Source: Parasponia andersonii (taxonomy: Eukaryota > Streptophyta > Magnoliopsida > Rosales > Cannabaceae). From it: a stretch of 64,000 nucleotides of DNA. Every line of letters starts with the position of its first letter. Within the stretch, counting starts at the first letter, position 1. The stretch lies in the NCBI GenBank assembly GCA_002914805.1, contig JXTB01000082.1:702963-766962 (forward strand), read 5' to 3'. Below the pieces are notes generated by a model, which saw nothing but the letters and a program-made list of their open reading frames with translations, did no database searches and was not told where the DNA came from. The position numbers were made by a program, and so were the translations under genes. Shown in pieces: positions 34,391 to 45,484 of the stretch.

Positions 34391-36656
34391 TCCTTCATTC
34401 CTTAAAAGAATTTCATCCCGAAATTCATACGTAACTAAGATATAATAATAATAATAATATTAAAAATAAAATGAACCATCAGTTATTGAATGTAAGAGAA
34501 TCGAATCAAACACAAGTTAAACATGGAGTGTAAAACTTACACCCCTTACTTGGTGTTAGAATTTTGTCAGCATACTGATGCCGTACAAGGCTTGAGCTAA
34601 ATAAATACAAGGACATCGACACAAGAGAATGAGAATGATGTCCTTAAGTGGGTACACAAAATAAGAATGGTAACGATAATCAAGACCAAGAGTCAATAAT
34701 ATAAGACTCTTATAACTTGAGGACTGATTGTTAGGCACCAGACTAGAGTAACAAACCAAATGTCGAATACATATTATATTATCCTCCTGATCACACCAGA
34801 TCAACATCACACTAAGACAATCTCATTTATTTGTACTTAGAATCCGATCTTAAATAACCATTGAGTCCAAAGACTCTATCAAGATTTCAAATTGAAATCA
34901 ATATCCTTATGTTATATCACACAAGATAGACAAGTTCAAAGGTTAGATACCACAATGAAAAGAGTCATTTATTGTTCCTCATGACGAGTGAGAAGTAACT
35001 AAATATACAAAATACTTCTAGTCAAATACGAGAATCACCAAGAATAGAAATTTTTAATAGAGGAATACATAGTACATTGTAGTCCAAACATATAAAATAC
35101 AAGTATCCACATAACAAGTTTAGCCCAAAGACTTTCCAAGTCCTTTACCCAAGGTAATATTATATTATAATAACTCATACCACAATTAATTCCAGAGACT
35201 CTCCAACCTAGAATAGAACCATATAGTTGCAAGTCATACAAATCACTAATGAATCTAAAGACTTTCAAAGTCTTTTATGCAAGAAAAAGTCATATGGAAA
35301 TGACTCGATTTTTCTATATGCAAGCAAAATTGCTAACAGTTCCATAATACCCCAGAATGTCTGTCTTCCATTTTACTCAATTTTATTTTTAAATCGAAAA
35401 CAATTGAAAATATTATTGAAAACATGGATCACAAAAATTAGGGGCATACAAGAATGCTACACTAGTCCATAATAAGGTCTCACCTTAGACATAGGTAAAC
35501 TAAACCTGAATCCCAAGTATTCACTTTGAAAATATAATAGAAAGAGTTTAACAACTCTCTATACAGACTCATGAGTAGTACCATCAATTATATCACCATA
35601 ATAATGCTTGGTTCCAACTCAATTCAAGTAATGAGTTACAAATTGAACTCAATACTAACAACTCAATAGGAGTTTCAGCTCTCAACAAATTATGACAGTG
35701 TGTTCATTAATTCTTTAAACAAAGTTCCTTAAATGTCATTCGGCATGAATGAGAAGAAGTTCCATATTTTATGTATACAGTTTGCTAAATGAATTATCAA
35801 GCATTTACAATATATAGATTGCCTTCAAAACATAGTTAAATGTAATAGGAGTGTTTCTTGAATTTCCTAATCCTTTCTGAGAGTTTTCAAACAATTCTCT
35901 CCTAAAAATTTAAAAGTACATCTTTTAACTGGCTTATTACATATGTAAATATATTCTCATAATTCTTTACTTATGAAAAACTCTAGCTAAGGCATACTTT
36001 AGTAAGACTATCTTTATGTTTTATAACTTTGAAGTCACCACACTCTAGTAATTTTATTAAAAATAATAGTTTTTAAAATACTTTTAAGATCTAACGATTT
36101 TATAATGCATTTCAAAAAAATAGTAGAGTGTGTCATAGTTAAACCTTAAAATTCTAAGTAGATAGACAATATATACTTATATATATATATATATTCTTTT
36201 TATATAAGCTTTACTTAACTTGTAACATATTTAATTCCGAAAAAAAATTTAAAACCCAATTTATGTTTTTCAATGGGGAAATCACATATTAACTTGCATA
36301 ACTTGAATTCTATTAAATCAACTTAAATATATTAATTCATAGCTTGTATTCATATGAAAATTTAATTTCCACGAATTTTTAAAGTTCAAAAGTACCATGC
36401 ATCTGTATGTACCACTTAAGTCCCTTCAAGACTTAGGTACTCAAAATCAATTTATTCCCATTTTAAATTAAAATAAAACATTATCCCACGTCTCCAATAC
36501 TAGGAGTTCCTAACACTAAGGATACCAAATTAAATTAACTACACAAGTGCTAAATTATCAAATTGAGACTACCAAAATAAGGTCAACCCAACTTGAGTTA
36601 ACCAATGAAAAATTATTTATTACTCAATAAGAATTTAATAATCCAAGATTCATCAA
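34391..36656 (-). other. Interior remnant of the Tekay-like element, no ORF recognised
   Basis: Minus strand ttcttttaaggaatgaagga immediately precedes the LTR and matches the usual 3' end of such elements (a ...TTCKRGRMGAAATTCTTTTAAGG block leading into the polypurine tract). Beyond about 34440 I recognise no pol domain on either strand. An (ATA)n run lies at 34441-34462 and an (AT)n run at about 36178-36194. Confidence 0.45.
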
Positions 36657-38195
36657 TGATGAGTGTTTATTTTACTCACAAATTAAATATTCTCTAAGTT
36701 CATATAATTGTAAGTCCTCAAGCATTTGTGTTGTTTCAAGGTTATTTTGTGTTTTTATTATAGAAAATTAGAAATTGAGGCCTAGCATATATTTGGCATC
36801 AAAAAGGAGAAGTTTATGAAGCCATTAATAGCCGAAACAAGACCTGAAGCATTGAAGAGAGCTAAAAAGCTTAATTGGACTAGTAGCTAGCCCTTATGGT
36901 GCCTATAAAGGGCACCACGGTGCCTCAACTCTAGAACACTGGCGCCATGGTACCTTAGCACTAGCACTGTGGTGCCTAAGCACTGGTGCCGCAGTGCCAG
37001 AAACGCGAACTACGATGCCAGTGAGATTTCAGCATGCGCATAAGTCGAATTTTCTCTATTCTACAGCCATATGTCCACACCTTTTTGGCCAACTTTAAGG
37101 GCCACTTTTGCCCTTGATCTAATACCAATGGACGGTTATATTTCTCCCCTTCTTAGGTCATTTTAGTGCCCTTTAAATATACACTTTAGCCTCCATTTCA
37201 AGTGTGGACAGTTGGAAGAGTAGACATATCTTTGAGAGCTAAAAATCCAAGAGAGAGAGAGAGAGCTTTTGAGCTAAAATTTGAAGAGGACACTTGAAGA
37301 ATTGAAGGATTGAAGTTCTACCTCCACAAAAGATTTTTCTCTTCCTTTTTCTCGCCTTAATCTCATTTGAATTTTATATTGGACATATTGTATAATTTGT
37401 TTGGAATATTAAAATTCTTTATGAGACTAGCCATGGATTTTACTATGCTTGGATTGATTCTTCATCTTAGGATTTGATGCACCCTTTTTATACTTTATTT
37501 TGCTTATTTTGTTAATTGTTGGCTTATTTTCCATTGTCAGTCCATTTATATTTCTCTTTGCTTATTGTCTCTAATTTATGTGGCCAATAAATTAGTTGAA
37601 CTTAGGTTGTGATTTTGATATTTGAGAGAGTTTGATTTCATAAACTAGAATTAAAAAACATAGTTTAGGTTATTGTGAGATCGAGAGGAGATCAACACCT
37701 AAATAATCAAATTAGGAAGTGCTTAAAAGCTAGATTTAATGAGTACTTAGGGAACCGAGTTAGATAGAGATATCAGCTTGGGTACTTAGACATATTTTCT
37801 CATTTGGCACTCGAGAGAGGGAATGAGATTAGATTAAGCCCTTTGATTAGTAAATTTAGTAGAAATAGTCTAATAATTGCTTAATTTGATGAATTTAGGA
37901 ATAATTAGGGGAAATCATGTCTTTAGTATATTAAGGCATAGTAATTTCCATATTTTACTTACATAATTCTTTTATCTTTATTTAGTTTTGGTGCCTAGAT
38001 AAAATTAGGTTATGATAATTTTTGTACTTAACAACTAATCTAAAATCCAATCTCTGTGGATCGATCATTCTTGCCACTATACTAGTTAATACTAAGTTTT
38101 ACTAGACTTGCTAGGTTAGTTAATAAGAGGTAATTATAAATGTTAATTTGGTACTGGGTGTTTATTTCCGACGATTAAGTGTTTCCCTATTATCA
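36657..38195 (+). repeat. 5' LTR of truncated Athila-like element B
   Basis: 1539 bp, tgatgagtg...ctattatca, followed by an Athila-type primer site. A GC-rich word cluster (ggtgcc, ggcgcc, gcaccacgg) at 36895-37025, an A/G leader near 37245-37320 and a first-person-like start hairpin mirror the LTRs at 42515 and 47749. Confidence 0.8.
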
Positions 38196-38200
38196 AATTT

Positions 38201-38218
38201 TGGCGTCGTTGCCAGTGG
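38201..38218 (+). promoter_or_regulatory. Primer binding site of element B
   Basis: tggcgtcgttgccagtgg, close to TGGCGCCGTTGCCGGGGA of Athila elements. Confidence 0.82.
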
Positions 38219-39097
38219 TTGGCATTTTCAGATTGTTGTTGATATCGAAAATAAGTAGCTTGATTTTAATTTAGGCATTTATTTTTATTTTTCATTTTTT
38301 ATTTCTATTTTCTTATTGTTTATTTTTTGAGGTATGTGAAGATTGTAGATTGACAAGTCCTCTTAAGATTTTCTCAACGAGACTTAGAGCCATTTCATTG
38401 TGCATGGTGGAGATACAAAGAGATGCTCATCAATTTTCTCTGTCTTAGCTTCTCTCAGGAGTGTCAACTACAAATCTTCCTTACAACTTATGGCTTGAAA
38501 TAAGAATGTGGGTAGAAAGAGGAAATGGTACTGCCTATTTCCACCAATTATCTACTGATGAAGCCTATTAGTTGCTGGAAGGTGTGGCTAATTTTTATTA
38601 TCGGAGTTAGAGTTATCTACTAAGCCACCTCGGTTTAGGTGACAATTTCAACATTTCAGCGTCATGCTTTGACACTCCGCATCATCAAGCAGAGTTAAAG
38701 CTCCATAAAGAGAAGTTGTAGAGAATAGAGATGGTGGCAAGGGAGACACAAGATAAATACAATTGTGAAAGCCACCGAGAGGAGATGGGTACAAGCGGGA
38801 GGATCCTTAGGTTATTCGATGATGACTACTCAAGTGAGGAGGAGGGTTAGGACAATACTTATGAATCTCAATTTTTGAGATACAAGTTATCATGCCACCT
38901 GCTATTAAAGCTCACATTCATGAGGATCCTATATGGACAAAACCTCCTCCATCGCCTTTTGCTTTGGTCATTAAAGCCCACCATGCACATATGCTGAAGC
39001 CGAATCAAGTTGAGCATACGTGTCGAGCATTGCCATATATTGCCAAGTTAGAGGGCATTCGAAACCAAGACCCATATTCAGAGCAAGAAAATTTTGG
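38219..39097 (+). pseudogene. Element B interior: gag-tail-like remnant
   Basis: The start (attgttgttgatatcg, then ttgattttaatttaggcattta) matches element C at 45485. Broken frames give MWVERGNGTAYFHQLSTDEA and, further on, a proline-rich TKPPPSPFALVIKAHHAH and QVEHTCRALPYIAKLEGI. I read the first block as possibly the C-terminal end of a gag, because DEAYWLLE-like strings close gypsy Gag, but the family is not certain. The sequence stops at about 39097 where copia resumes; the rest of B and its 3' LTR are missing. Confidence 0.5.
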
Positions 39098-39782
39098 TCT
39101 CTTGTGATGTAGTTTTCCATTAGAACTTGTTTCCTTTTCAAACTATCATTCAACAAGGTCAACTTGTAGATCCTTTTCCTAATCTTGTTTTACCTCTTCT
39201 TATCCTTGATACTTCTCTTTTACCTAATTCTTGTCTTACTTCTGATGTTATCATTTTTTCTGGCAACTTACCTTCTCCTTCCATACCTCCATTTTGTTGT
39301 TCCACTAGACAACATTGTTCTTTGTCCTATCTTATGCACTATCATTGCAACCTGTTGACTCAACAACCTCTACCACCTTGTTCCTCTTCTTATCCTCTTT
39401 CCAACAATGTGTCCTACCATTCTCTTTCTCGGTCCTATAAAAGCCTTATCCTCAATATCAACTTTCACTTTGAACCTCAGTTCTATCGTCAAGCTGTTCA
39501 ATTTTTGGAATGGAAGATTGCTATAAAAGATGAATTAGATGCTATTGAGGCTAATAACACTTGATCTATAGTTCCTTTGCCTCCAGGGAACCATAGTATT
39601 GGCTACAAGTGGATATATAAAATCAAATATAGGTCTGATGGTACTATTAATAGACACAAGGCCTGCTTAGTCGCTAAAGGTTATACTCGATAAGAAGGTC
39701 TTGATTTCATTGAAAATTTCCTCTATTACAAAATTAGTTATTGTCAAAGTTTTGTCTGCCTTGGTAGATAGTCAACACTAGC
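39098..39782 (+). pseudogene. Short-LTR copia: integrase tail and first part of RT
   Basis: VSCDVVFH then, after a stop, LFPFQ is the copia integrase tail. A Ser/Pro-rich linker follows. RT begins at AVQFLEWKIAIKDELDAIEA, then YKWIYKIKYRSDGTINRHKA and RLVAKGYTR-like CLVAKGYTR, then a stop where Gln is usual. The integrase core expected between 24388 and here is absent. The frame is cut at 39782 by a solo LTR. Confidence 0.85.
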
Positions 39783-42031
39783 TGTTGGAATAATATTCTA
39801 TAAAGCAGTTTGTTATTTAGACATTATAAATAATATTTATTGGATTATTTAGTATCTATTTGTTATTAATAAATTCCATGTTATGAATTTCTATTTCATT
39901 TATATCCCATTGATATACATGTGATGTGTATGTTTATCTTATGCAAACATGTAAAAGATTTCAAGACATGAAATGAGTAATAAAGAATTATTTGTATGAT
40001 GAGTTCATATGTGGGAGACATTATATTCTTTATTTCATTATGTCTAAATTAAATTGTTTGCATTCTGCATATTGAAGATGGAATACTTTACTATGCCATA
40101 GAATATAGTGTTGTCTATTTAATTAATGAAGACTCTAATTATCGAAGTGAGTCTTTGGATAGAACACTAGTGTGTTATAAGAAATTTATAATAGCATCGA
40201 ACAGGACCTAGTAAATTAGAATTTGAGGTTAAGTGTCGTAACTCAAATTTCTAATTTTACTAATCTAGCACTATTGTAGAAGACCTTAATTCTAGTGATT
40301 AACGAACTTACTTTCATGTGTTTTGTCTTTTTGAGTTACAAAAGGACTAGTTTTGATTTATGGTTCGAACTCCGGTATCTTGGAAGATAAGGTATATGAA
40401 ATGTGTAGAACGTTTTTTATGATGGACACCATGCATATGATGTCACTTTGNNNNNNNNNNNNNNNNNNNNNNNNNNNNNNNNNNNNNNNNNNNNNNNNNN
40501 NNNNNNNNNNNNNNNNNNNNNNNNNNNNNNNNNNNNNNNNNNNNNNNNNNNNNNNNNNNNNNNNNNNNNNNNNNNNNNNNNNNNNNNNNNNNNNNNNNNN
40601 NNNNNNNNNNNNNNNNNNNNNNNNNNNNNNNNNNNNNNNNNNNNNNNNNNNNNNNNNNNNNNNNNNNNNNNNNNNNNNNNNNNNNNNNNNNNNNNNNNNN
40701 NNNNNNNNNNNNNNNNNNNNNNNNNNNNNNNNNNNNNNNNNNNNNNNNTTTGAATTTTAAATTTGTTTAAATTCAAATTAGAGATATTGTAGGAGATTTT
40801 ATTTGTAAAATCTTCTATCTTTTAAATTTCAAATTTTGTGAAGTTTTGAAATTTAAATTTAAACCAGAATATCTTTTCAAATCTTCAAATTTGAATTTAT
40901 GATTAGTAGATATTTAATGAGATTAGATATTGATTTGGATTTTTAATTCAAATTTGATAGGATAAGATAATGAGAGATATTTAAGGAAGTTAAATTCAAA
41001 TTAAGATTTCAAAAGTTGAAATTTAAATTTGAGATATTTAAGGAGATTTAGTTAGTTAAATCTTTTATTTAAACTGATTAGATTTTGTGAAAATCTTTTC
41101 TAATTTAATTTTAAATATTATCTTCCATATTTAAATATTTAACATCATCTTTTAAATTAGAATTATTTAAATGTTAAATAATTTGACAGTTACCGGAAAT
41201 TAATAAATCATTAACAATTAAATAATTATCTGCTTACTACTTTGGTATTATTAGGACAATGTAGCATGCATGCCTAATAATTAAGCTAATTAATTGCTAA
41301 TAAGCTTCACAGAAAAATAAATGACATTTAGTCCAAGAATCCAATATTGGGCCTATAGTGGTGTACCCCAATATTAATGGACAAGGCCCAATCATAATTA
41401 AGAGTTAATTATGATAGTGGGTATATGGTCTATTGGAGCTTGGGCTTTATGGATCCATCTGGTCCCCTGTCTAGCTCAAATTAAAGCCTTATAGTCATTT
41501 GATGATCAGTTGAGCCCAACAAGTCCAATAAGCCCATTAGGATTTACTAATCTCTCTATAGTTAAGAGAAAAGTTCTCTAGCAATCAGACACAAGTGTTA
41601 CACGTGAAACACCTCCTTGAGAAGAGAGTGTCACACGAAAAATAGAGAGAGAGAGAAAGAGCAGAGAAAATCGGCCACCACTAGGGATTCACTGTCCTTA
41701 GTGTTTCGGCCATCCCGGAGAAATCGGTTCGAGGAGATTGTCTTCTTGTTCATCTGCGGATCTCTTTGTTGGGAATTAAGAAGGTGACCACCTAACAGAT
41801 CAATCAAACGGCTTTCGAGAATAGACAGGAAGACGAGAAGGTTGTGGAGTGAATCTGATTATTGTTCTTGTCTAGAGTAAGAGTTAATTTATGTTAGATC
41901 ACGATCCGAAACTTTTTGTAAAAAGAAAAATTTTAAACGACCAATTCCGTTGTATTTTCTTGAATGTACAAAACTATGGTATTTTTGAAAATGATTTTAT
42001 GAACGGAAATTTATTCCAATAAACACCAGCA
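39783..42031 (+). mobile_element. Solo LTR of an unidentified LTR retrotransposon
   Basis: TGTTGGAATAA...ACACCAGCA, 2249 bp as assembled, with a perfect ctagc duplication (39778-39782 and 42032-42036), inserted in copia RT. It contains tttgaatttaaa-type AT-rich runs, a (GA)n stretch near 41645, a transcript-leader-like region (41580-41880) and a 298-base gap, so true length is unknown. No coding interior. LTR orientation is taken from the leader-like region lying towards the right end. Confidence 0.75.
40451..40748. other. Assembly gap (298 N)
   Basis: Undetermined bases inside the solo LTR. ORFs drawn through it are meaningless. Confidence 1.
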
Positions 42032-42514
42032 CTAGCATCTTGTTCAATTAGATGTGAATAATGCTTTTCGCAATGGAGATTTATTTGAGGAAGTTTATAT
42101 GGATTTTCCTCTTGGTTTTGATTAACAGGGGACCGCCTTTAGTTTGTAAACTTTGTAAGTCTATTTATGATCTTAAGCAAGCTTCAAGATAATAGGATTC
42201 CAAATTTACTCATGCCTTGATTTCTTATGGTTTTTCTTAGCCTAAGGCAGATTATTCTCTCTTTACTAAAGGCAGTGTTGAATTTTTTATTGCCTAGCTC
42301 ATTTATGTTGATGACAGTGTTCTAACTGGTCCCAATTCTCAAGTCATTCTTTCTTTGAAGCAATTTCTTCATAGTCAATTTAAACTTAAGGATTCGGGCT
42401 CCTTGAAATATCTTTTGGGATTTGAAATTGCTCAATCTATTGAAGGCATTGTCGTATCTCACCAATATTATACTTTTCAATTCCTTGAAAATACTGGCTA
42501 TCTTGGTTGTCAAC
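42032..42514 (+). pseudogene. Short-LTR copia RT, central part
   Basis: LDVNNAFRNGDLFEEVYM opens the block (first catalytic Asp in QLDVNNAF). KSIYDLKQA follows near 42160, and the catalytic IYVDDSVLTG lies at about 42301-42330. SLKYLLGFEIAQS and GIVVSHQYY lead to the cut at 42514. Several stops are present, for example where Trp or Gln is expected. Confidence 0.85.
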
Positions 42515-44173
42515 TGATAACTCTATAAAAATAGAGTTATTTAGTGTTATTATGCCTTACAATTTGCAATGTTCTTATTTTAAATCAAGTTGTTTGAATT
42601 ATTTTTCTTGCTGTTTTGATATTGTATTTATTTATGTTGATAAGAGAACTAAACAAGGGTGTTAGACATAAAAATAAGTGAAATTGTGCCCTAAAAATGG
42701 GTTATTCAAACTATTTGGATTGAAATTGAATCCGACATGAATATAACATAACAAAAATGAGGAAAATCAAAGCTAAAAACGAAGAAATGATACACCCAGG
42801 AAGACAAGGCGCCAAACAAGCACCAAGATGGCTCTGTAGTGCCATCCAACTGTGCCGCAATGCTAACTCTTGGGAATTTGAGACTCTTTCTAGTGCTGGA
42901 GCGCCTCGTTTCATACAATAGCACCACCCTTTGCATCCTAGGTTAAAAATAGACAACCAAAATTAACTATTCAATGGTTCAAGGTTCCAGATTTGGCCTA
43001 ACTTAAGTTTGCAAGAACCACTTCTTTAAAACCTTATTTTGAGATGTAAAGAGCATGTGGAGATAGAGAGAAAGAGAGAGAGGCAACCATAGAAGGAGAA
43101 GAAGAAGAGAAGGATGAAGATGAAGATATGCTCTAACCATATCTATTTCTTGACTTCCTCCAGATCATCAACGTCATAGTTTGTTCTTAGATTTTTCTCC
43201 TCATTTTCTTGTGAGCATTTTTTTGTATTTCTTTCATATTTAGGGAGTAGTATAGTTGAGAGTAAATCCTAGAGGGAGGATTTAAGAGGGCAAGAACCAA
43301 GTTTAAAAGAGGAGATTGACAACCTCTATGAATATATGAACACCTTCAAGCTCTTCAAAGATGGGGAATTCTAAAACTCTTTTTTTCTTTGATATTTTGT
43401 ATTTCTTGAATTCATTATATTAAAATATTATTGTTATCAATTTATACTATGAACTAAATTCCCTTTTATCTTTTTTTTTAATATGTGAACTAACCTAGTA
43501 TGTTATGTTTGCTTATTTCTCTCCTCTTTCATTAATAAAATCTATTGTTCAGTATTTATTTTATCTTATACCTATTGCTTCTATTTAATTGATTACTAAA
43601 TAGATTGTTGAGTTAAATTTCTATAAGCTTGGAGAAAGGAATAGAAATTTGGACTTAGGTACCTAGTATGGGATAAGTTTACATAGGATAGGAATATACC
43701 TATGTGATTTTTGTAACTATTTTTGAGAACTTAATCTTAGTGCACCTAGTTCAATTCATGTTATGAGTAATATGTTATCTTGTCTAGATAGATCCAATTT
43801 GCACTTGGAAAAGGCTGCTTGATTACATTAGATTCTATGTTGATAATTCTAGTAGATTAATTAATTTAAGAGAGAAATTGTGAAATAGCATGACAAAAAA
43901 ATGGTTAGGGAATTAGTAAGCCTAGACATTTTTCTTATTAATTTATCTTTTATTCATTTACATGACAGTATAGTTTCCTTTGTTTTATTTCTTTAAAATC
44001 TATATTTTGGTTATTTGGATAAAGTTAGAGTTGAAATAATTTTAATACTTAGCATTGAATTAGAAATCATTCTACATGGGTTTGACACTCATTTTACTTC
44101 GATATTTATATTATTTGTGATCATGTGTACTTGCACGAGAGTGTGAATTTCGAGTTGCACATTCTAACCAACA
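42515..44173 (+). mobile_element. Solo gypsy (Athila-like) LTR, copy 2
   Basis: TGATAACTC...CCAACA, 1659 bp, with a perfect tcaac duplication (42510-42514 and 44174-44178). The copia RT frame continues across the site once the insertion is disregarded. A perfect 7-bp stem, AACTCTA/TAGAGTT with a 6-nt loop, starts four bases in. It is homologous to 13998-15585. A GC-rich word cluster lies at 42800-42910 and an A/G leader at 43060-43130. Confidence 0.88.
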
Positions 44174-44291
44174 TCAACCTCATATAGTTCCTTTGGATCC
44201 TAAGTTGAAACTTTGAGCTAGTGAGGGTGATCTATTGCCTGATGCTTCTAAAAATTGCTGCCTCATTGGTAGAATTATTTATCTCACTCTT
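44174..44291 (+). pseudogene. Short-LTR copia RT, distal part
   Basis: IVPLDPKLKL, a stop, then GDLLPDASKNCCLIGRIIYL match the conserved end of copia RT (PMDPNxKL ... YRxLIGRLIYLT). The reading ends where element C begins. Confidence 0.8.
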
Positions 44292-45484
44292 TTGCGGCAC
44301 TGTAATAGTAGCACTGTGGCACTGCCTAGAAAATTAAGTTCTAGAGGCTAGAGTGCCACAGCATTTGCATGGAAGCACCGCGGCGCTATATAGCATTCGG
44401 AAGCACTTTGTTGGCAAGTTTTTAGAGCTAATCTGAACCATTGATGCCATCTGATCGAATAGTTGGAATTCCACTTGGCCTAGGTCGACTTGAAGTCCCT
44501 TAAATACATCTTTAAGCCTCTATTTGAAGTGTAGAGAGTTGGAAAGGAAACACACACTTAAGCTCAAAAATCCTAGAGAAAGGAGAGTTTTGGAGCAAAA
44601 ATCTTAGAGCGGATGCTTGAGAGAATGTCATGAAGAGATTGAAGCTTAAAGTTCTACCTCCACAAAAGAGTTTTCTCTACCTCTTTCTCACCCTAATTTC
44701 ATTTGAATTTTGTATTATGCTTGATTATTGAATATATTTGGATGTATGAAATTCTTGTTGAAATTAGTGTTTGATTCTCCTATGTTGAACTAATTGTTAT
44801 ATGCTTGGGAAATAATGTAGCTTATACTTTGATTTTGTCTTGATTTCTAATATGTTCTTTGATAATAATTCATGAATTTATTTATGCTATTCCATACTTA
44901 CTGCTTCTTAACTAATTAGCTACTAGTTGGATGATTTGGTCTCCAAAATTTGGTACTTGAGAAAGGGAATTTTAGAATAACCATAGGATAGTATAATCTA
45001 GGATTTTTTAGAGTTTGAGAGAACCTATAATTCCTTTGAAGCTATGACCAAAGAGCCATTGAACATAATGAATTCTTAAATTCTAGGTTTTGAATAGAGA
45101 TATTGAAACAAGGATTTAATAATGATTTCACTCGGCACTCGAGAGGAGTAAAAAATACATTTAGGGTTCTTGGCTTATAAACTAAGAGTAATTGATTAGA
45201 ATGAAATTAGTTATCAAAAGACATAGTTGATAGTTAAGTGAATTCAATCCCCTAGTACATTTGTGCATAGATTTTCCATATTTTATTTTTATATTTTTAT
45301 TTTTATTTGTATTTATTTAAATTATAAACTTATTTAATTTTGTTGCCTAGATAAAATTAGGTTACAATAATTCTGGTAATTAACAATAATTTAACACCCA
45401 ATTCCTCATAGGATCGACAATTCTACTTATCATTTTATTACTTTTTTATCACCCATATACTTGCAGTTATTTTACGTATATGCA
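44292..45484 (+). repeat. Truncated 5' LTR of element C
   Basis: Aligns with about 48025-49214 of the 3' LTR, missing the first ~280 bp and the last ~15 bp. GC-rich words such as gcggcgctata lie at 44295-44400. Confidence 0.8.

Noticed and set aside
35035..35472. ORFs on both strands inside the Tekay-like interior
   Set aside because: They show no pol or gag motif and look like chance openings.
40353..40776. Long ORFs on both strands
   Set aside because: They run through the 298-base N gap and have no real sequence content.
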